Counted from the first letter of the stretch, positions 25,447 to 33,521 are shown. The stretch: 64,000 bases of DNA from Hyphomicrobiales bacterium (GCA_013214705.1 JABSRZ010000003.1:713443-777442); one strand, 5' to 3'. Notes: generated by a model not told the origin, from the letters alone. Translations and numbers: made by a program.

Positions 25447-27120
25447 TTACATATTTGGGTAGTTTGGCCCACCGCCGCCTTCTGGCACCATCCAGGTGAT
25501 ATTTTGCGCCGGGTCCTTTATGTCACAAGTTTTGCAATGTACGCAATTCTGGCCATTAATCTGAAAATATGGTTTGCCGTCTTTTTCAATAATTTCATAA
25601 ACTCCGGCCGGGCAGTAACGTTGTGCTGGTTCGGCAAATTCAGCCAAGTTTTTATCAATGGGTATAGACGCATCGGCCAAAACCAAATGGCAAGGTTGGT
25701 CTTCTTCGTGGTTGGTCGCGCTTAAAAAAACCGATGATAATCGGTCAAAAGTTATTTTTCCATCCGGCTTGGGATATTCAATCACCTTACATTTATCGGC
25801 TGGCAATAGGCTTTGTGCATCCGATTTTTTATGGTGCAAAGTATAACCGCCCAAAAACGGCAATAATGTTTGCAACCACATTTCGAACCCGCCCAACAAC
25901 ATGCCGAAATAATTGCCAAAGCGCGATATTAATGGCTTCACATTGCGTATTTTCTTAAGGTCTCTGCCAATTGGTCCGGTTAAAACCATGTCACTATAAG
26001 CGGTTAGCTCATCGTGCGAGCGGCCTTCACTTATGGCGTCAAACGCCGCTTGCGCGCCATGAATGCCCGACCATATGGCGTTATGCGTGCCTTTTACGCG
26101 CGGTAAATTTACCATGCCAGCGGCGCAACCTAACAAGATGCCACCGTTAAATGCCAATTTGGGTAGCGATTGATAACCACCTTTGGTGATGGCTCTGGCG
26201 CCATAGGCAATGCGTTTGCCGCCGGCCAAAACTTCGCTAATTGCCGGGTGAGTTTTAAATTTCTGAAACTCACCATAAGGCGAAATATACGGGTTGGCAT
26301 AATCCAAATCGGTAATGTAACCAATCGATATTTGGTTATTGTCCAGATGATACATAAATGAACCAGAGCCAACATTGGCCGGCGATGGCCACCCCAAGCT
26401 ATGCATGACCAAGCCCTCATCATGCATTTCAGGGTCAATTTCCCACAATTCTTTAATGCCAAGGCCAAATTTCGGCACATCGCAGTCGGCATCTAAATCA
26501 AATTTTTCGATAAGCTGTTTGGCCAATGAGCCGCGCACACCCTCGCCAATTAAGGTATATTTGGCATGTATTTCCATGCCGCGTTCAAAGCTGGGTTTGG
26601 GCTTGCCGTCAGCGCCAATGCCCATGTCGCCGGTCGCCACGCCTTTTACCGCGCCATTTTCATCATATAATATTTCAGCGCCGGCAAAGCCTGGGTAAAT
26701 TTCCACGCCCAAAGCTTCGGCTTGTTCGCCCATCCAGCGACTTAAATTGCCCAAGCTGATGATATAATTGCCGTAGTTATGCATTAATGGCGGCAATATA
26801 AAATTGGGTATGCGCAGCAGGCCAGAGTGGCCAAACAAATACATTTTGTCTTTTTTCACCGGCACATTTAACGGCGCGCCACGTTGCTGCCAATCGGGTA
26901 TTAATGCGGTTAACGATATCGGGTCTATCACCGCGCCCGAAAGTATATGCCCGCCCACTTCAGCGCCTTTTTCCAGCACCACTACAGACAGTTGTTGTTC
27001 CGCTTTTTGCGCCAATTGCATTAGTTTTATGGCGGCCGATAAGCCGGCTGGGCCAGCGCCAACAATCACCACGTCAACATCCATAGATTCGCGGGGCTCT
27101 AAGCCCGAATTTTCACTCAT
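25447..27120 (-). CDS. etfD: Electron transfer flavoprotein-ubiquinone oxidoreductase
   Basis: ETF-QO passes electrons from acyl-CoA dehydrogenases, through ETF, to ubiquinone at the membrane. The product has about 557 residues, with an N-terminal FAD-binding sequence (VVIVGAGPAGLSAAIKL), a ubiquinone-binding region and the C-terminal 4Fe-4S cluster motif CPAGVYE...NCVHCKTCDIKDP. The start is the ATG at 27120, with AAAGG 8 bases upstream; the GTG at 27138 lacks a ribosome-binding site. Acyl-CoA dehydrogenase genes at 1 and 56.5 kb are likely electron donors. Confidence 0.95.
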   Translation of the reverse strand: MSENSGLEPRESMDVDVVIVGAGPAGLSAAIKLMQLAQKAEQQLSVVVLEKGAEVGGHILSGAVIDPISLTALIPDWQQRGAPLNVPVKKDKMYLFGHSGLLRIPNFILPPLMHNYGNYIISLGNLSRWMGEQAEALGVEIYPGFAGAEILYDENGAVKGVATGDMGIGADGKPKPSFERGMEIHAKYTLIGEGVRGSLAKQLIEKFDLDADCDVPKFGLGIKELWEIDPEMHDEGLVMHSLGWPSPANVGSGSFMYHLDNNQISIGYITDLDYANPYISPYGEFQKFKTHPAISEVLAGGKRIAYGARAITKGGYQSLPKLAFNGGILLGCAAGMVNLPRVKGTHNAIWSGIHGAQAAFDAISEGRSHDELTAYSDMVLTGPIGRDLKKIRNVKPLISRFGNYFGMLLGGFEMWLQTLLPFLGGYTLHHKKSDAQSLLPADKCKVIEYPKPDGKITFDRLSSVFLSATNHEEDQPCHLVLADASIPIDKNLAEFAEPAQRYCPAGVYEIIEKDGKPYFQINGQNCVHCKTCDIKDPAQNITWMVPEGGGGPNYPNM

Positions 27121-27229
27121 ATCATAGCCTTTATTCACTCTAAACTGCTAAAAGAATATATATCACGGTTTTTTAAATCTTTGCTATTAAAAACTTGAAA
27201 ATAACTCGCAAAACTGGTCTATTCGCAAC

Positions 27230-28144
27230 ATGCAGCAATCCGATTCCACCAATTTAGATAGCTTAAATGCCGACGAGCTTTTGGACATATTGAGCTGGTA
27301 CGCGCTGGCCGGTGTCGATGAGGCGATAAGCGATGAGGTGACAAATCATTTTGAAAACCTAACTACGCCAATTACCCTAACTACGCCAATTATAAAGCCT
27401 GCACCAATTTTAGCGCCCGCACCAAATGCAGAACCCGCGCCGCAAACCCCAACCACGCGTGCGCCTCAAGCCGCTGCAATAACCACAGCCGCACCCAAAA
27501 CCAACCAAACCCGCTTGGCAAAAGATTTGCGTGCGGGCCAAGTCAATTACCAACATTCGATAAAGCTTGCCCAAAAACTTTCGGCCGCATGCGACGACTT
27601 GAATAGCCTGTCCAAGGCCTTGCACGGGTTTGAGGAATGCAGCCTAAAGCTCACCGCCAAACATCTTATTTTTGGCGAAGGCAATGAGCATGCAGACATT
27701 ATGTTAATTGGCGAGTCGCCCGGGCGCGATGAAGATATGATCGGCCATGCTTTTGCCGGCACAGCCGGTTTAATGCTCGACCAAATCCTAGCGGCTATAG
27801 GCTTAGAGCGTAAAAATGTTTATTTGGCTTATTTGCTGCCATGGCGCTCATTGGGCGGGGTGGCGCCAAGTCAGGCCAATATAGACATTTGCCAGCCGTT
27901 TTTAACCCGGCAAATCGAGCTGGTGAAACCCAAAATCATCATCACTTTCGATGCCCTAGTGTGCAAAATCCTGACCCAGCAAAAAGGCAGTATTTTGCAA
28001 ACCCGCGGAAAATTTACCGAAATTATTCTCGGCGAACAAAGCTTCAAAACCATCCCCACATTCCACCCCCAATTGCTGCAAGCTAACCCAAACTACAAAC
28101 AACTAGTCTGGCAGGATTTTTTGAGTGCAAAGTCGGCGGTTTGA
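27230..28144 (+). CDS. Uracil-DNA glycosylase, family 4-like
   Basis: The C-terminal 190 residues show the family 4/5 UDG motifs: GESPGRDEDMIGHAFAG (motif A) and HPQLLQAN (motif B), with IFGEGNEHADIMLI before. The N-terminal 100 residues are Pro/Ala-rich and low-complexity (PAPILAPAPNAEPAPQ), as in alphaproteobacterial members. Of the four cluster cysteines, only some candidates are visible (C in FEECSLK, C in NIDICQP), so Fe-S binding is uncertain. It removes uracil from DNA. Repeat copy C begins 17 bases after the stop. Confidence 0.85.
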   Translation: MQQSDSTNLDSLNADELLDILSWYALAGVDEAISDEVTNHFENLTTPITLTTPIIKPAPILAPAPNAEPAPQTPTTRAPQAAAITTAAPKTNQTRLAKDLRAGQVNYQHSIKLAQKLSAACDDLNSLSKALHGFEECSLKLTAKHLIFGEGNEHADIMLIGESPGRDEDMIGHAFAGTAGLMLDQILAAIGLERKNVYLAYLLPWRSLGGVAPSQANIDICQPFLTRQIELVKPKIIITFDALVCKILTQQKGSILQTRGKFTEIILGEQSFKTIPTFHPQLLQANPNYKQLVWQDFLSAKSAV

Positions 28145-28160
28145 GGTTGCTGCCGATAAA

Positions 28161-28404
28161 CTGCACCACCCCTACACATTCTGAATTTCCGTCTGCCCGC
28201 AGGAATCCCGGCGATTCGGCGAGTGCGTCCAAAAGCCGAAAGGCAAACTCTGTGGCCACCGCGCGGAGGCTAGCCGACACTTGCGGAAGCAAGTGGCTGC
28301 GCACGCAAGTGCCAACAGTGACAAGGCCGTTAGGCCGCAGGAACGTATGAATGCAGACTTCCAGAGTGTGGGCAGGAGCGCTAAGTGGGTTTGTCTTTAC
28401 AGCC
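28161..28404 (+). repeat. Dispersed structured repeat, copy C (direct)
   Basis: It is nearly the same as copy D, 342 bases downstream. Both start CTGCACACCCCTACACATTC-like and end CTTTGTCTTTACAGC-like. Variable hairpins inside: CACTTGC-GGAA-GCAAGTG and GGCC-GTTA-GGCC. It runs from just after the uracil-DNA glycosylase gene. Confidence 0.88.
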
Positions 28405-28426
28405 TCAAATGCAGGTTCGGCATCTG

Positions 28427-28470
28427 AAACCCCAGCGCAAAACTTCAACATCACAGCTTTTAGGCGAGCC
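28427..28470 (+). repeat. Accessory module of the dispersed repeat
   Basis: TCTGAAACCCCAGCGCAAAA...TCACAGCTTTT recurs after copy B (about 22197-22236) with a few changes. It shows that the repeat family has a longer form with an extra 3' segment. Confidence 0.6.
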
Positions 28471-28502
28471 CGAATGCCGCCGTTCGAAGCCACCGCCGAT
28501 CA

Positions 28503-28744
28503 TCTGCACACCCCTACACATTCTGAAGTTCCGTCTGCCCGCAAGAATCCCAGTGATTCGACGAGTGCGCCCAGAAGCCGAAAGGCAAACTCTGCGGGCA
28601 ACGCGCGGAGGCTAGCCGACACTTGCAAAGCAAGTGGCTGCGCACGCAAGTGCTAACAGTGACAAGGCCGATAGGCCGCAGGAACGTATAAATGCGAGAA
28701 TCCCTGTGTTGGCAGGAGTGCTAAGTGGCTTTGTCTTTACAGCG
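28503..28744 (+). repeat. Dispersed structured repeat, copy D (direct; left border of the island)
   Basis: Same boxes as copy C, with hairpins CACTTGC-AAA-GCAAGTG and GGCC-GATA-GGCC. Its 3' portion GGCAGGAGTGCTAAGTGG (28711-28728) is the exact reverse complement of 30780-30797 in copy E, giving an 18-bp perfect inverted pair around the three-gene island. Copies C and D account for the 620-base gap; no gene is seen there. Confidence 0.88.
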
Positions 28745-28763
28745 GTAGAGGTAAATTGAGAAA

Positions 28764-29207
28764 CTAAAACACTACCCCACAATTAGATATCTTCATACTC
28801 CTTCCACCATTCTTAAATGTTCCAAAGAACACTCCATACTCCACACCACATTTATCGTTCAATGGTGTCCAGACATCACCAAGTGAAAAGGTCTTTTCCA
28901 TATAACTAATAGCGGCAAAACCTTCGTTAGAAATCTCACTCAGGAAAAATGCGGTTAAACAAAGCTTTTTGCAATAACCCCCTTCCATTCTTACAACAAT
29001 ATATTTTGTGTCTGGCAGAACAATTTCGAATTGGAAATATTCCAATTTTTTTCCTGCAACTCTGTTATATATATGAGCCACGCTCTGAACCGCTTCAATT
29101 TGATCAATTGTCGCAGGTTCAAACACATTCTTCGGCGTCGCCATTATCGAATGTGCGGCGGTTACACTGTGCAAGAGGAAAACGAATATTATCAAAGACT
29201 TTTTCAT
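28764..29207 (-). CDS. Exported protein of unknown function (island gene 3)
   Basis: A 147-residue protein with a clear signal peptide (KKSLIIFVFLLHSVTAAHS). The mature part has several cysteines (GGYCKKLCLTAF, DKCGVEYG, SNCGVVF), which may form disulfide bonds in the periplasm. The family is not recognised. Base composition and codon choice are AT-richer than the flanking genes. It is the last gene of a three-gene minus-strand group bounded by inverted repeat copies. Confidence 0.7.
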   Translation of the reverse strand: MKKSLIIFVFLLHSVTAAHSIMATPKNVFEPATIDQIEAVQSVAHIYNRVAGKKLEYFQFEIVLPDTKYIVVRMEGGYCKKLCLTAFFLSEISNEGFAAISYMEKTFSLGDVWTPLNDKCGVEYGVFFGTFKNGGRSMKISNCGVVF

Positions 29208-29266
29208 AAATTATAACTCCAAACACTTAAGATCAACTCATTACGGGATTTGTCTCTGGTGAGTAT

Positions 29267-30124
29267 TCAATTCTTCAAATCCATTATCTTCGAGCCCAAA
29301 AATTCAATCTGGCTAAACTCTAGAATTCGAGAAAAATCAATATTATTGTCTTTGACAAACTCTCCAAACATCCTTTTATCTCTGGAGTTTTTTTCTAAAT
29401 ATGGCAAATAGCTAGCTACAAAAAATCTTGTTCCAACCTTGCATTCAGGGTTGATATTGTCATGATTTGAATCAGAAAAGAAACCCATAGGCGGTTTGCC
29501 ATTCAGAATCACTTCTGTTTTAACATGTGTGCCCTTGCAATCATCGATTTTAGCTATAAATGCAAAACTGGTCCGCTCAATCCATTGGTTTAATGTGAGC
29601 GACAAACCTGATTTGAGAGTCGGATCATCTACTAGTTTGCGAACAGCAGCTAGCCATAAGTCATTTGCTGTATTTATTTCTTCATATGCACGGGTGTGTG
29701 GGTTATCCAAAAAAATTAAATATGTCTTACCCGTGACAAATTGTGGGTGCATTTTACAGTCTGGGCCGTACCCCGCTCGAGTTACACCGCTATCCCAAAA
29801 TGCCAAATTTCTATGGCCATCAAAGTCCTCTTCTATTTGCCCACGCAAATAATAATTCTTAAACTCATCATCTTGATTAATAACCCGTCCATTTGAGACA
29901 ATAAAAGTTGCTAAAGCATCGCCTTTTATTACTTCTATGGTTTCAAATTTCGCACCAGAAACATTTTCAACATCACTCGCTCTAGCAACTATTATTGAGT
30001 TTGTTTGTTTAACTAACTCGGTGTGATGTACCCATAAACAACTTGGTCCAAAAGGACGGGCACTAACGTTTGTTAAATTAAAGATCATAAAAACAGTTAG
30101 TAAAAACGGAAACGTTTTCATCAT
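29267..30124 (-). CDS. Exported protein of unknown function (island gene 2)
   Basis: A 285-residue protein with an N-terminal signal peptide (TFPFLLTVFMIFNLTNVSA). The mature part contains SCLWVHHTELVKQTNSIIVARA, IEVIKGDALATF and GKTYLIFLD, a beta-rich layout that resembles tissue-inhibitor/NTR-like domains only loosely. Paired cysteines occur (GPDCKMHP, DDCKGTH, NPECKVG). No function can be given. It shares a 'catcataaattacaactcc'-type leader with its downstream neighbour, suggesting duplicated promoter/leader sequence. Confidence 0.7.
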   Translation of the reverse strand: MMKTFPFLLTVFMIFNLTNVSARPFGPSCLWVHHTELVKQTNSIIVARASDVENVSGAKFETIEVIKGDALATFIVSNGRVINQDDEFKNYYLRGQIEEDFDGHRNLAFWDSGVTRAGYGPDCKMHPQFVTGKTYLIFLDNPHTRAYEEINTANDLWLAAVRKLVDDPTLKSGLSLTLNQWIERTSFAFIAKIDDCKGTHVKTEVILNGKPPMGFFSDSNHDNINPECKVGTRFFVASYLPYLEKNSRDKRMFGEFVKDNNIDFSRILEFSQIEFLGSKIMDLKN

Positions 30125-30182
30125 AAATTACAACTCCAAAGATTAATAATCACATCAACAAAATAGAAACTTAGCATGCTTA

Positions 30183-30695
30183 CTAACAATATTGAGTAAT
30201 ATATACATATTCACTCGATATTCTAAAAACTTTTACTTTGCATTTTCCCTTGAAATTGTGGTTATATTTGGAATTTATTCGCATTAATTCTATAATTGGT
30301 TGGGTATTATTTTCATCTATCTTCATTAGAAAATAGAAAATAACAGTGCCATACCAGCCGTCGCTATAGTGGCTCCAACTTACCATGTCGCCGTGATGTT
30401 GTGGTAATTGATCTTTTGAGGTAATTTCAATTTTCGCCAAATTCCAATAAATTAAATAGGCACCATTTACACGTGGCGCAACTATAGTAGCACAATATAT
30501 GCCCACGATTAACGATATTGAAACCAGTATAAATCCAAACCGTTTTACAATCATAAAAGTGAATAAAAATGCTGCTAAAATAAATATTATTGATAAGATC
30601 AGAAGTCCGACTTTTAAGAAATCTACAAATACAAATGTAAATAAAACAAAATACAACACCGTACATGCAAATAAATTTAACGCCAATGTGCTCAT
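30183..30695 (-). CDS. Multi-span membrane protein of unknown function (island gene 1)
   Basis: About 170 residues from the ATG at 30695. A TTG at 30713 has a better ribosome-binding site (AAAGG) and could add six residues; a GTG at 30746 is also in frame. Three to four hydrophobic segments fill the first half (LFACTVLYFVLFTFVFVDFL, LLILSIIFILAAFLFTFMIV, FILVSISLIVGIYCATIV), followed by a hydrophilic C-terminal domain with MVSWSHYSDGWYGTVIFYFLM. The family is unknown. It is AT-rich and clearly different in composition from the housekeeping genes on both sides. Confidence 0.65.
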   Translation of the reverse strand: MSTLALNLFACTVLYFVLFTFVFVDFLKVGLLILSIIFILAAFLFTFMIVKRFGFILVSISLIVGIYCATIVAPRVNGAYLIYWNLAKIEITSKDQLPQHHGDMVSWSHYSDGWYGTVIFYFLMKIDENNTQPIIELMRINSKYNHNFKGKCKVKVFRISSEYVYITQYC

Positions 30696-30778
30696 TTTAT
30701 TTCGTTTGCCCAATTCGCTTACCTTTCTTATTTGATAGCAGCACACTTACCGCATTCATCATGTTTCTTTTAGGGCGA

Positions 30779-30964
30779 ACCACTTAGCACTCCTGCCAGC
30801 TCTCTGGAAGTCTGCATTTATACGTTCTTTCGGCTTCGCCTCTTTCACTGTTGGCACTTGCGTGCGTTCGCTGCGCTCTCTAGCCTCCGCGCGTTGGCCT
30901 CAGAGTTTGCCTTACGGCTTCTGGGCGCACTCGTCGAATCGCAGGGGTGCTTGGGGGCATACGC
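30779..30964 (-). repeat. Dispersed structured repeat, copy E (inverted; right border of the island)
   Basis: Reads CCACTTAGCACTCCTGCC, TCTGCATTTATACGTTC, GGCACTTGCGTGCG, TCTCTAGCCTCCGCGCGT, CTTCTGGGCGCACTCGTCG in order, the reverse complement of the direct copies. Its hairpin is GGC-TTC-GCC. The outer end stops 10 bases before the stop of the DUF2064 gene. Confidence 0.88.
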
Positions 30965-30973
30965 GATGCTGGG

Positions 30974-31576
30974 TCAGCGTCGGCTGTTTAGGTATGTGTA
31001 ATAGTCTTCGGCCTCATCGACATCGTTTAGTGTTGCAAGCATGCCAACTTCGTTGGCAGGGGCATTTTTCATTGTATCGGCCAATGCATATTGGCTTGAC
31101 CACCTCACGTCATCAAATAACTTTGTCACTTTCGGGCTGGTTCTTTGCCCTACGCACCAATATCCGCCATCGCCAGATGCCCCAAAGCACACTTTTTTGC
31201 GCCCCAATGTTTCAAAGCCGTGCATAATATGTTTGGGCTCAATATACGGTATATCACTGCCGATGATTAATATTTTAGCGCCGCCATATTGCCCGTGTAT
31301 ATGGGCAAATACATGTTGCATCCGGTCGCCCAAATTGCCATCTCCTTGGTCAAATACATTCACATATTGCGGCCAATATGCATCGCGCGCCGCTTGTTTC
31401 GGCGTGGTGGCAATGTGCAATTTAAACTTCGGGTTTTGGCCTAAATTGCGCATCAGGTTTTGCAAATTTAGGTTAAAAAATCTATAGGCCGCACTGTTGC
31501 CAATCTGTTTGGCCAAACGGGTTTTCACCCGCCCCATGGTTGGCCGTTTGGCCATAATTACCAAATGCCGGCTCAT
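30974..31576 (-). CDS. DUF2064 / TIGR04282-type glycosyltransferase-like protein
   Basis: A 200-residue nucleotidyl/glycosyltransferase-fold protein: MAKRPTMGRVKTRLAKQIG at the N terminus (nucleotide-binding), then IIGSDIPYIEPKHI and GASGDGGYWCVG. These match the family found beside TIGR04283 glycosyltransferases and sometimes in arsenosugar clusters. Its start overlaps the end of that partner gene by 4 bases, so the two are coupled. The product is unknown; a sugar-nucleotide or glycolipid role is an inference. Confidence 0.85.
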   Translation of the reverse strand: MSRHLVIMAKRPTMGRVKTRLAKQIGNSAAYRFFNLNLQNLMRNLGQNPKFKLHIATTPKQAARDAYWPQYVNVFDQGDGNLGDRMQHVFAHIHGQYGGAKILIIGSDIPYIEPKHIMHGFETLGRKKVCFGASGDGGYWCVGQRTSPKVTKLFDDVRWSSQYALADTMKNAPANEVGMLATLNDVDEAEDYYTYLNSRR

Positions 31577-32274
31577 TTATAATAGCTTTCGGCAATTTTT
31601 TTGGGGTCTTTGCCCAGTTTATAACTCATCAGATATTTAAAGTTACGCATTATGCGTTTAAAATATCCAGTTTTATATTTATCGGCCGATGTGGTTAAAA
31701 CACTGTCTAACATCAGCAAGTTTTGCTTGCCAATCTCAGCTTTTATGCGGCCAATAATGTCGACATCTTCCATAATCGGCAACGAGCTAAAACCACCAAT
31801 TTTTTCATATAATTCACGGCCAATCAGCAGGCCTTGGTCGCCATATGGCAGGCCGAATATTTTGCAGCGCCAATAAACCCCCCACCCTACAAATTTGGCT
31901 TTCAGGCTTTTATCATCCAGCTTAAACCTAAAATAAGCACATTTATTTTGGTTTTCGGCCTCATTAATAAAACCCATCAATTCATCTTCCCAGCCTTGTG
32001 CTAACTGGCAATCATCATGCAAAAACAACAACCATTCGGCTTTGGCGTAAATCACTGCAATTTTGCACTGCCTGCCGCGGCCTTTGGGTGTGCTGACAAA
32101 ATCTGCTCCCACCTCCTCAGCAATTTCAGCGGTTATATCGTCCGAGCCGCCATCAGCAAATATCACTTGCTTTATCAGGCCTGTAGCCGTGCCATCTACC
32201 AAGCCTGCCAACAAAGGCATAAGCCGGGCGGCGCTGTTTAAACAGGGTATTATTACAGATATTTTAACGGTCAT
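31573..32274 (-). CDS. TIGR04283-type family 2 glycosyltransferase
   Basis: A 233-residue GT-A glycosyltransferase: VKISVIIPCLNSAARL, then FADGGSDDITAEIAEE and a metal-binding LFLHDDCQL. The C-terminal EDVDIIGRIK and YFKRIMRNFKYLMSYKLG are family features. The enzyme would transfer a sugar from a nucleotide donor; donor and acceptor are unknown. TIGR04283 was named for arsenosugar biosynthesis, but the ArsS radical-SAM gene is not in this window. Confidence 0.85.
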   Translation of the reverse strand: MTVKISVIIPCLNSAARLMPLLAGLVDGTATGLIKQVIFADGGSDDITAEIAEEVGADFVSTPKGRGRQCKIAVIYAKAEWLLFLHDDCQLAQGWEDELMGFINEAENQNKCAYFRFKLDDKSLKAKFVGWGVYWRCKIFGLPYGDQGLLIGRELYEKIGGFSSLPIMEDVDIIGRIKAEIGKQNLLMLDSVLTTSADKYKTGYFKRIMRNFKYLMSYKLGKDPKKIAESYYK

Positions 32275-32678
32275 AGAGGCAACTTAACCCAATGATCTGA
32301 TTTTTAAAAGTTAATATATTGTTTACCATAAGTCAATAGTTTTCCCTGTTTGTTCTATTTTTGTTCTTGCTTTATTCGTTTTGCTGAGTTATAAATTGGG
32401 TGTCGTTAATACTAAGCACATTACACAATCCGACAATTAATTTAACAGCAAAGGAGATGCCGCCACATTCAGCATAACCACCCCGATAATTATAACTAGC
32501 CGTACCAAGTGTTTGGCAATACTCATTACCATTCTTAAGCCAAACGCTCATAATTATCCATCCACATCTAGGTTATTTTGGATGCCCAACTTTCGGGCTT
32601 TTTGGGTTCATAATCTCATTAAGCCCGAAACCCACAGATTCTACTCAGCTAGGGTTAGGTTTTCTCGGCCTGACCCTT

Positions 32679-32700
32679 TGGTTTATGCTTGCATAAACCA
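32679..32700 (+). promoter_or_regulatory. 9-bp hairpin upstream of rnhB
   Basis: TGGTTTATG-CTTG-CATAAACCA is a perfect stem-loop about 90 bases before the rnhB start. It is immediately followed by a second, longer inverted repeat. Confidence 0.5.
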
Positions 32701-32767
32701 CTTGGAATTGCAGATATATTCCCCCTTTTCCCGAAATAAAAGACATGAATATATTTGCAATTTCCAA
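32701..32767 (+). promoter_or_regulatory. 20-bp imperfect inverted repeat just before rnhB
   Basis: Left arm TTGGAATTGCAGATATATTC (32702-32721) pairs with 32747-32767 with one mismatch and one bulged A, around a 25-base loop. The element ends 21 bases before the ATG, so it would lie in the rnhB leader RNA. Confidence 0.5.
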
Positions 32768-32788
32768 TATCTTGGTTATTTTGCACCT

Positions 32789-33424
32789 ATGCAGAGTGAA
32801 CCCCAAATCAATTTTTCTTTCGAACAAGCTTTATGGCAAAATGGCCTTAAGCATATAGCCGGTGTCGATGAAGCCGGCCGTGGCCCTTGGGCTGGCCCCG
32901 TGGTGGCTGGGGCGGTTATTTTTGAGCCAAATTTCAAAGCCAAATTTTTAACCATATTAAATGACAGTAAAAAACTTAACGCCAAAAAACGCGATTATCT
33001 ATTTGATGAAATTATCAATAATTGCGATTACGCCATCGGCTCAGCATCGGTGACAGAAATTGATGACATTAACATCCTTCAAGCCTCTATGTTGGCCATG
33101 CATCGCGCCATAATTGGGCTTAAAGCCAGCGCCCAACATGCGTTGATAGATGGCAATAAAATTCCCGCACAATTGAATATAAATGCCCAAGCCATCATCA
33201 AAGGCGATGGCCGCAGTTTCAGCATTGCAGCGGCCTCTATCATTGCCAAAGTCACCCGTGATAGGTTGATGCAAAAATTGCATAGTGAATATCCGCATTA
33301 TAGTTGGCATACAAATGCTGGCTATGGCACAAAAGCTCACCAAATAGGTTTGGCCGAATTTGGCATAACCCCGCATCATCGCCGCACATTTAAGCCGATA
33401 AAACGACTACTTCGCAAAACGTAA
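32789..33424 (+). CDS. rnhB: Ribonuclease HII
   Basis: RNase HII cuts RNA in RNA-DNA hybrids and single ribonucleotides in DNA. The 211-residue product has AGVDEAGRGPWAGPVVAGAV with the catalytic Asp-Glu pair, LNDSKKLNAKKR, and distal Asp residues in ALIDGNKIP and KVTRDRLM. The start is the ATG at 32789 (MQSEPQ), which gives the normal family length. The same frame is open for another 92 codons upstream, but that part is unlike RNase HII. It is followed by ccrM, an order common in Hyphomicrobiales. Confidence 0.95.
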   Translation: MQSEPQINFSFEQALWQNGLKHIAGVDEAGRGPWAGPVVAGAVIFEPNFKAKFLTILNDSKKLNAKKRDYLFDEIINNCDYAIGSASVTEIDDINILQASMLAMHRAIIGLKASAQHALIDGNKIPAQLNINAQAIIKGDGRSFSIAAASIIAKVTRDRLMQKLHSEYPHYSWHTNAGYGTKAHQIGLAEFGITPHHRRTFKPIKRLLRKT

Positions 33425-33440
33425 CAAAAATATTTCGGCG

Positions 33441-33467
33441 TTAAACCATTATTTACCCTATTGATTC
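33441..33467 (+). promoter_or_regulatory. ccrM promoter region: CtrA-like box and GANTC site
   Basis: TTAA-ACCATTA-TTTA (33441-33455) is a CtrA box with one mismatch, and GATTC (33463-33467) is a GANTC methylation site 8 bases further on. They lie 55-80 bases upstream of the ccrM start. In Caulobacter ccrM is activated by CtrA and affected by GANTC methylation, so the arrangement is meaningful although seen only as motifs. Confidence 0.5.
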
Positions 33468-33521
33468 ATAATGCCCTTAGTCCGCTGCTGTTGCAGTTTG
33501 TATTGAGTATGGGGTGAGTGA

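Larger units (their letters stand above)
32275..32788. other. 514-base gap before rnhB with long palindromes, no confident gene
   Basis: The left part (32275-32512) is AT-rich and holds a near-CtrA box (TTAA-TATATTG-TTTA, 32311-32325) and an isolated AAAGGAG at about 32451 followed only by a six-codon frame. The right part (32513-32788) is open in the rnhB frame but carries two strong inverted repeats and does not resemble protein sequence of any family I know. Confidence 0.6.

Noticed and set aside
28141-28744. Open reading frames inside repeat copies C and D (NSVATARRLADTCGSKWLR-like)
   Set aside because: The translations are similar only because the repeat DNA is similar; frames break between copies, and the same DNA in inverted copies gives unrelated frames. 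They have no ribosome-binding site.
32457-32474. AAAGGAG followed by a six-codon ATG frame as a leader peptide
   Set aside because: Only six codons, no run of regulatory codons, and no biosynthetic gene downstream.
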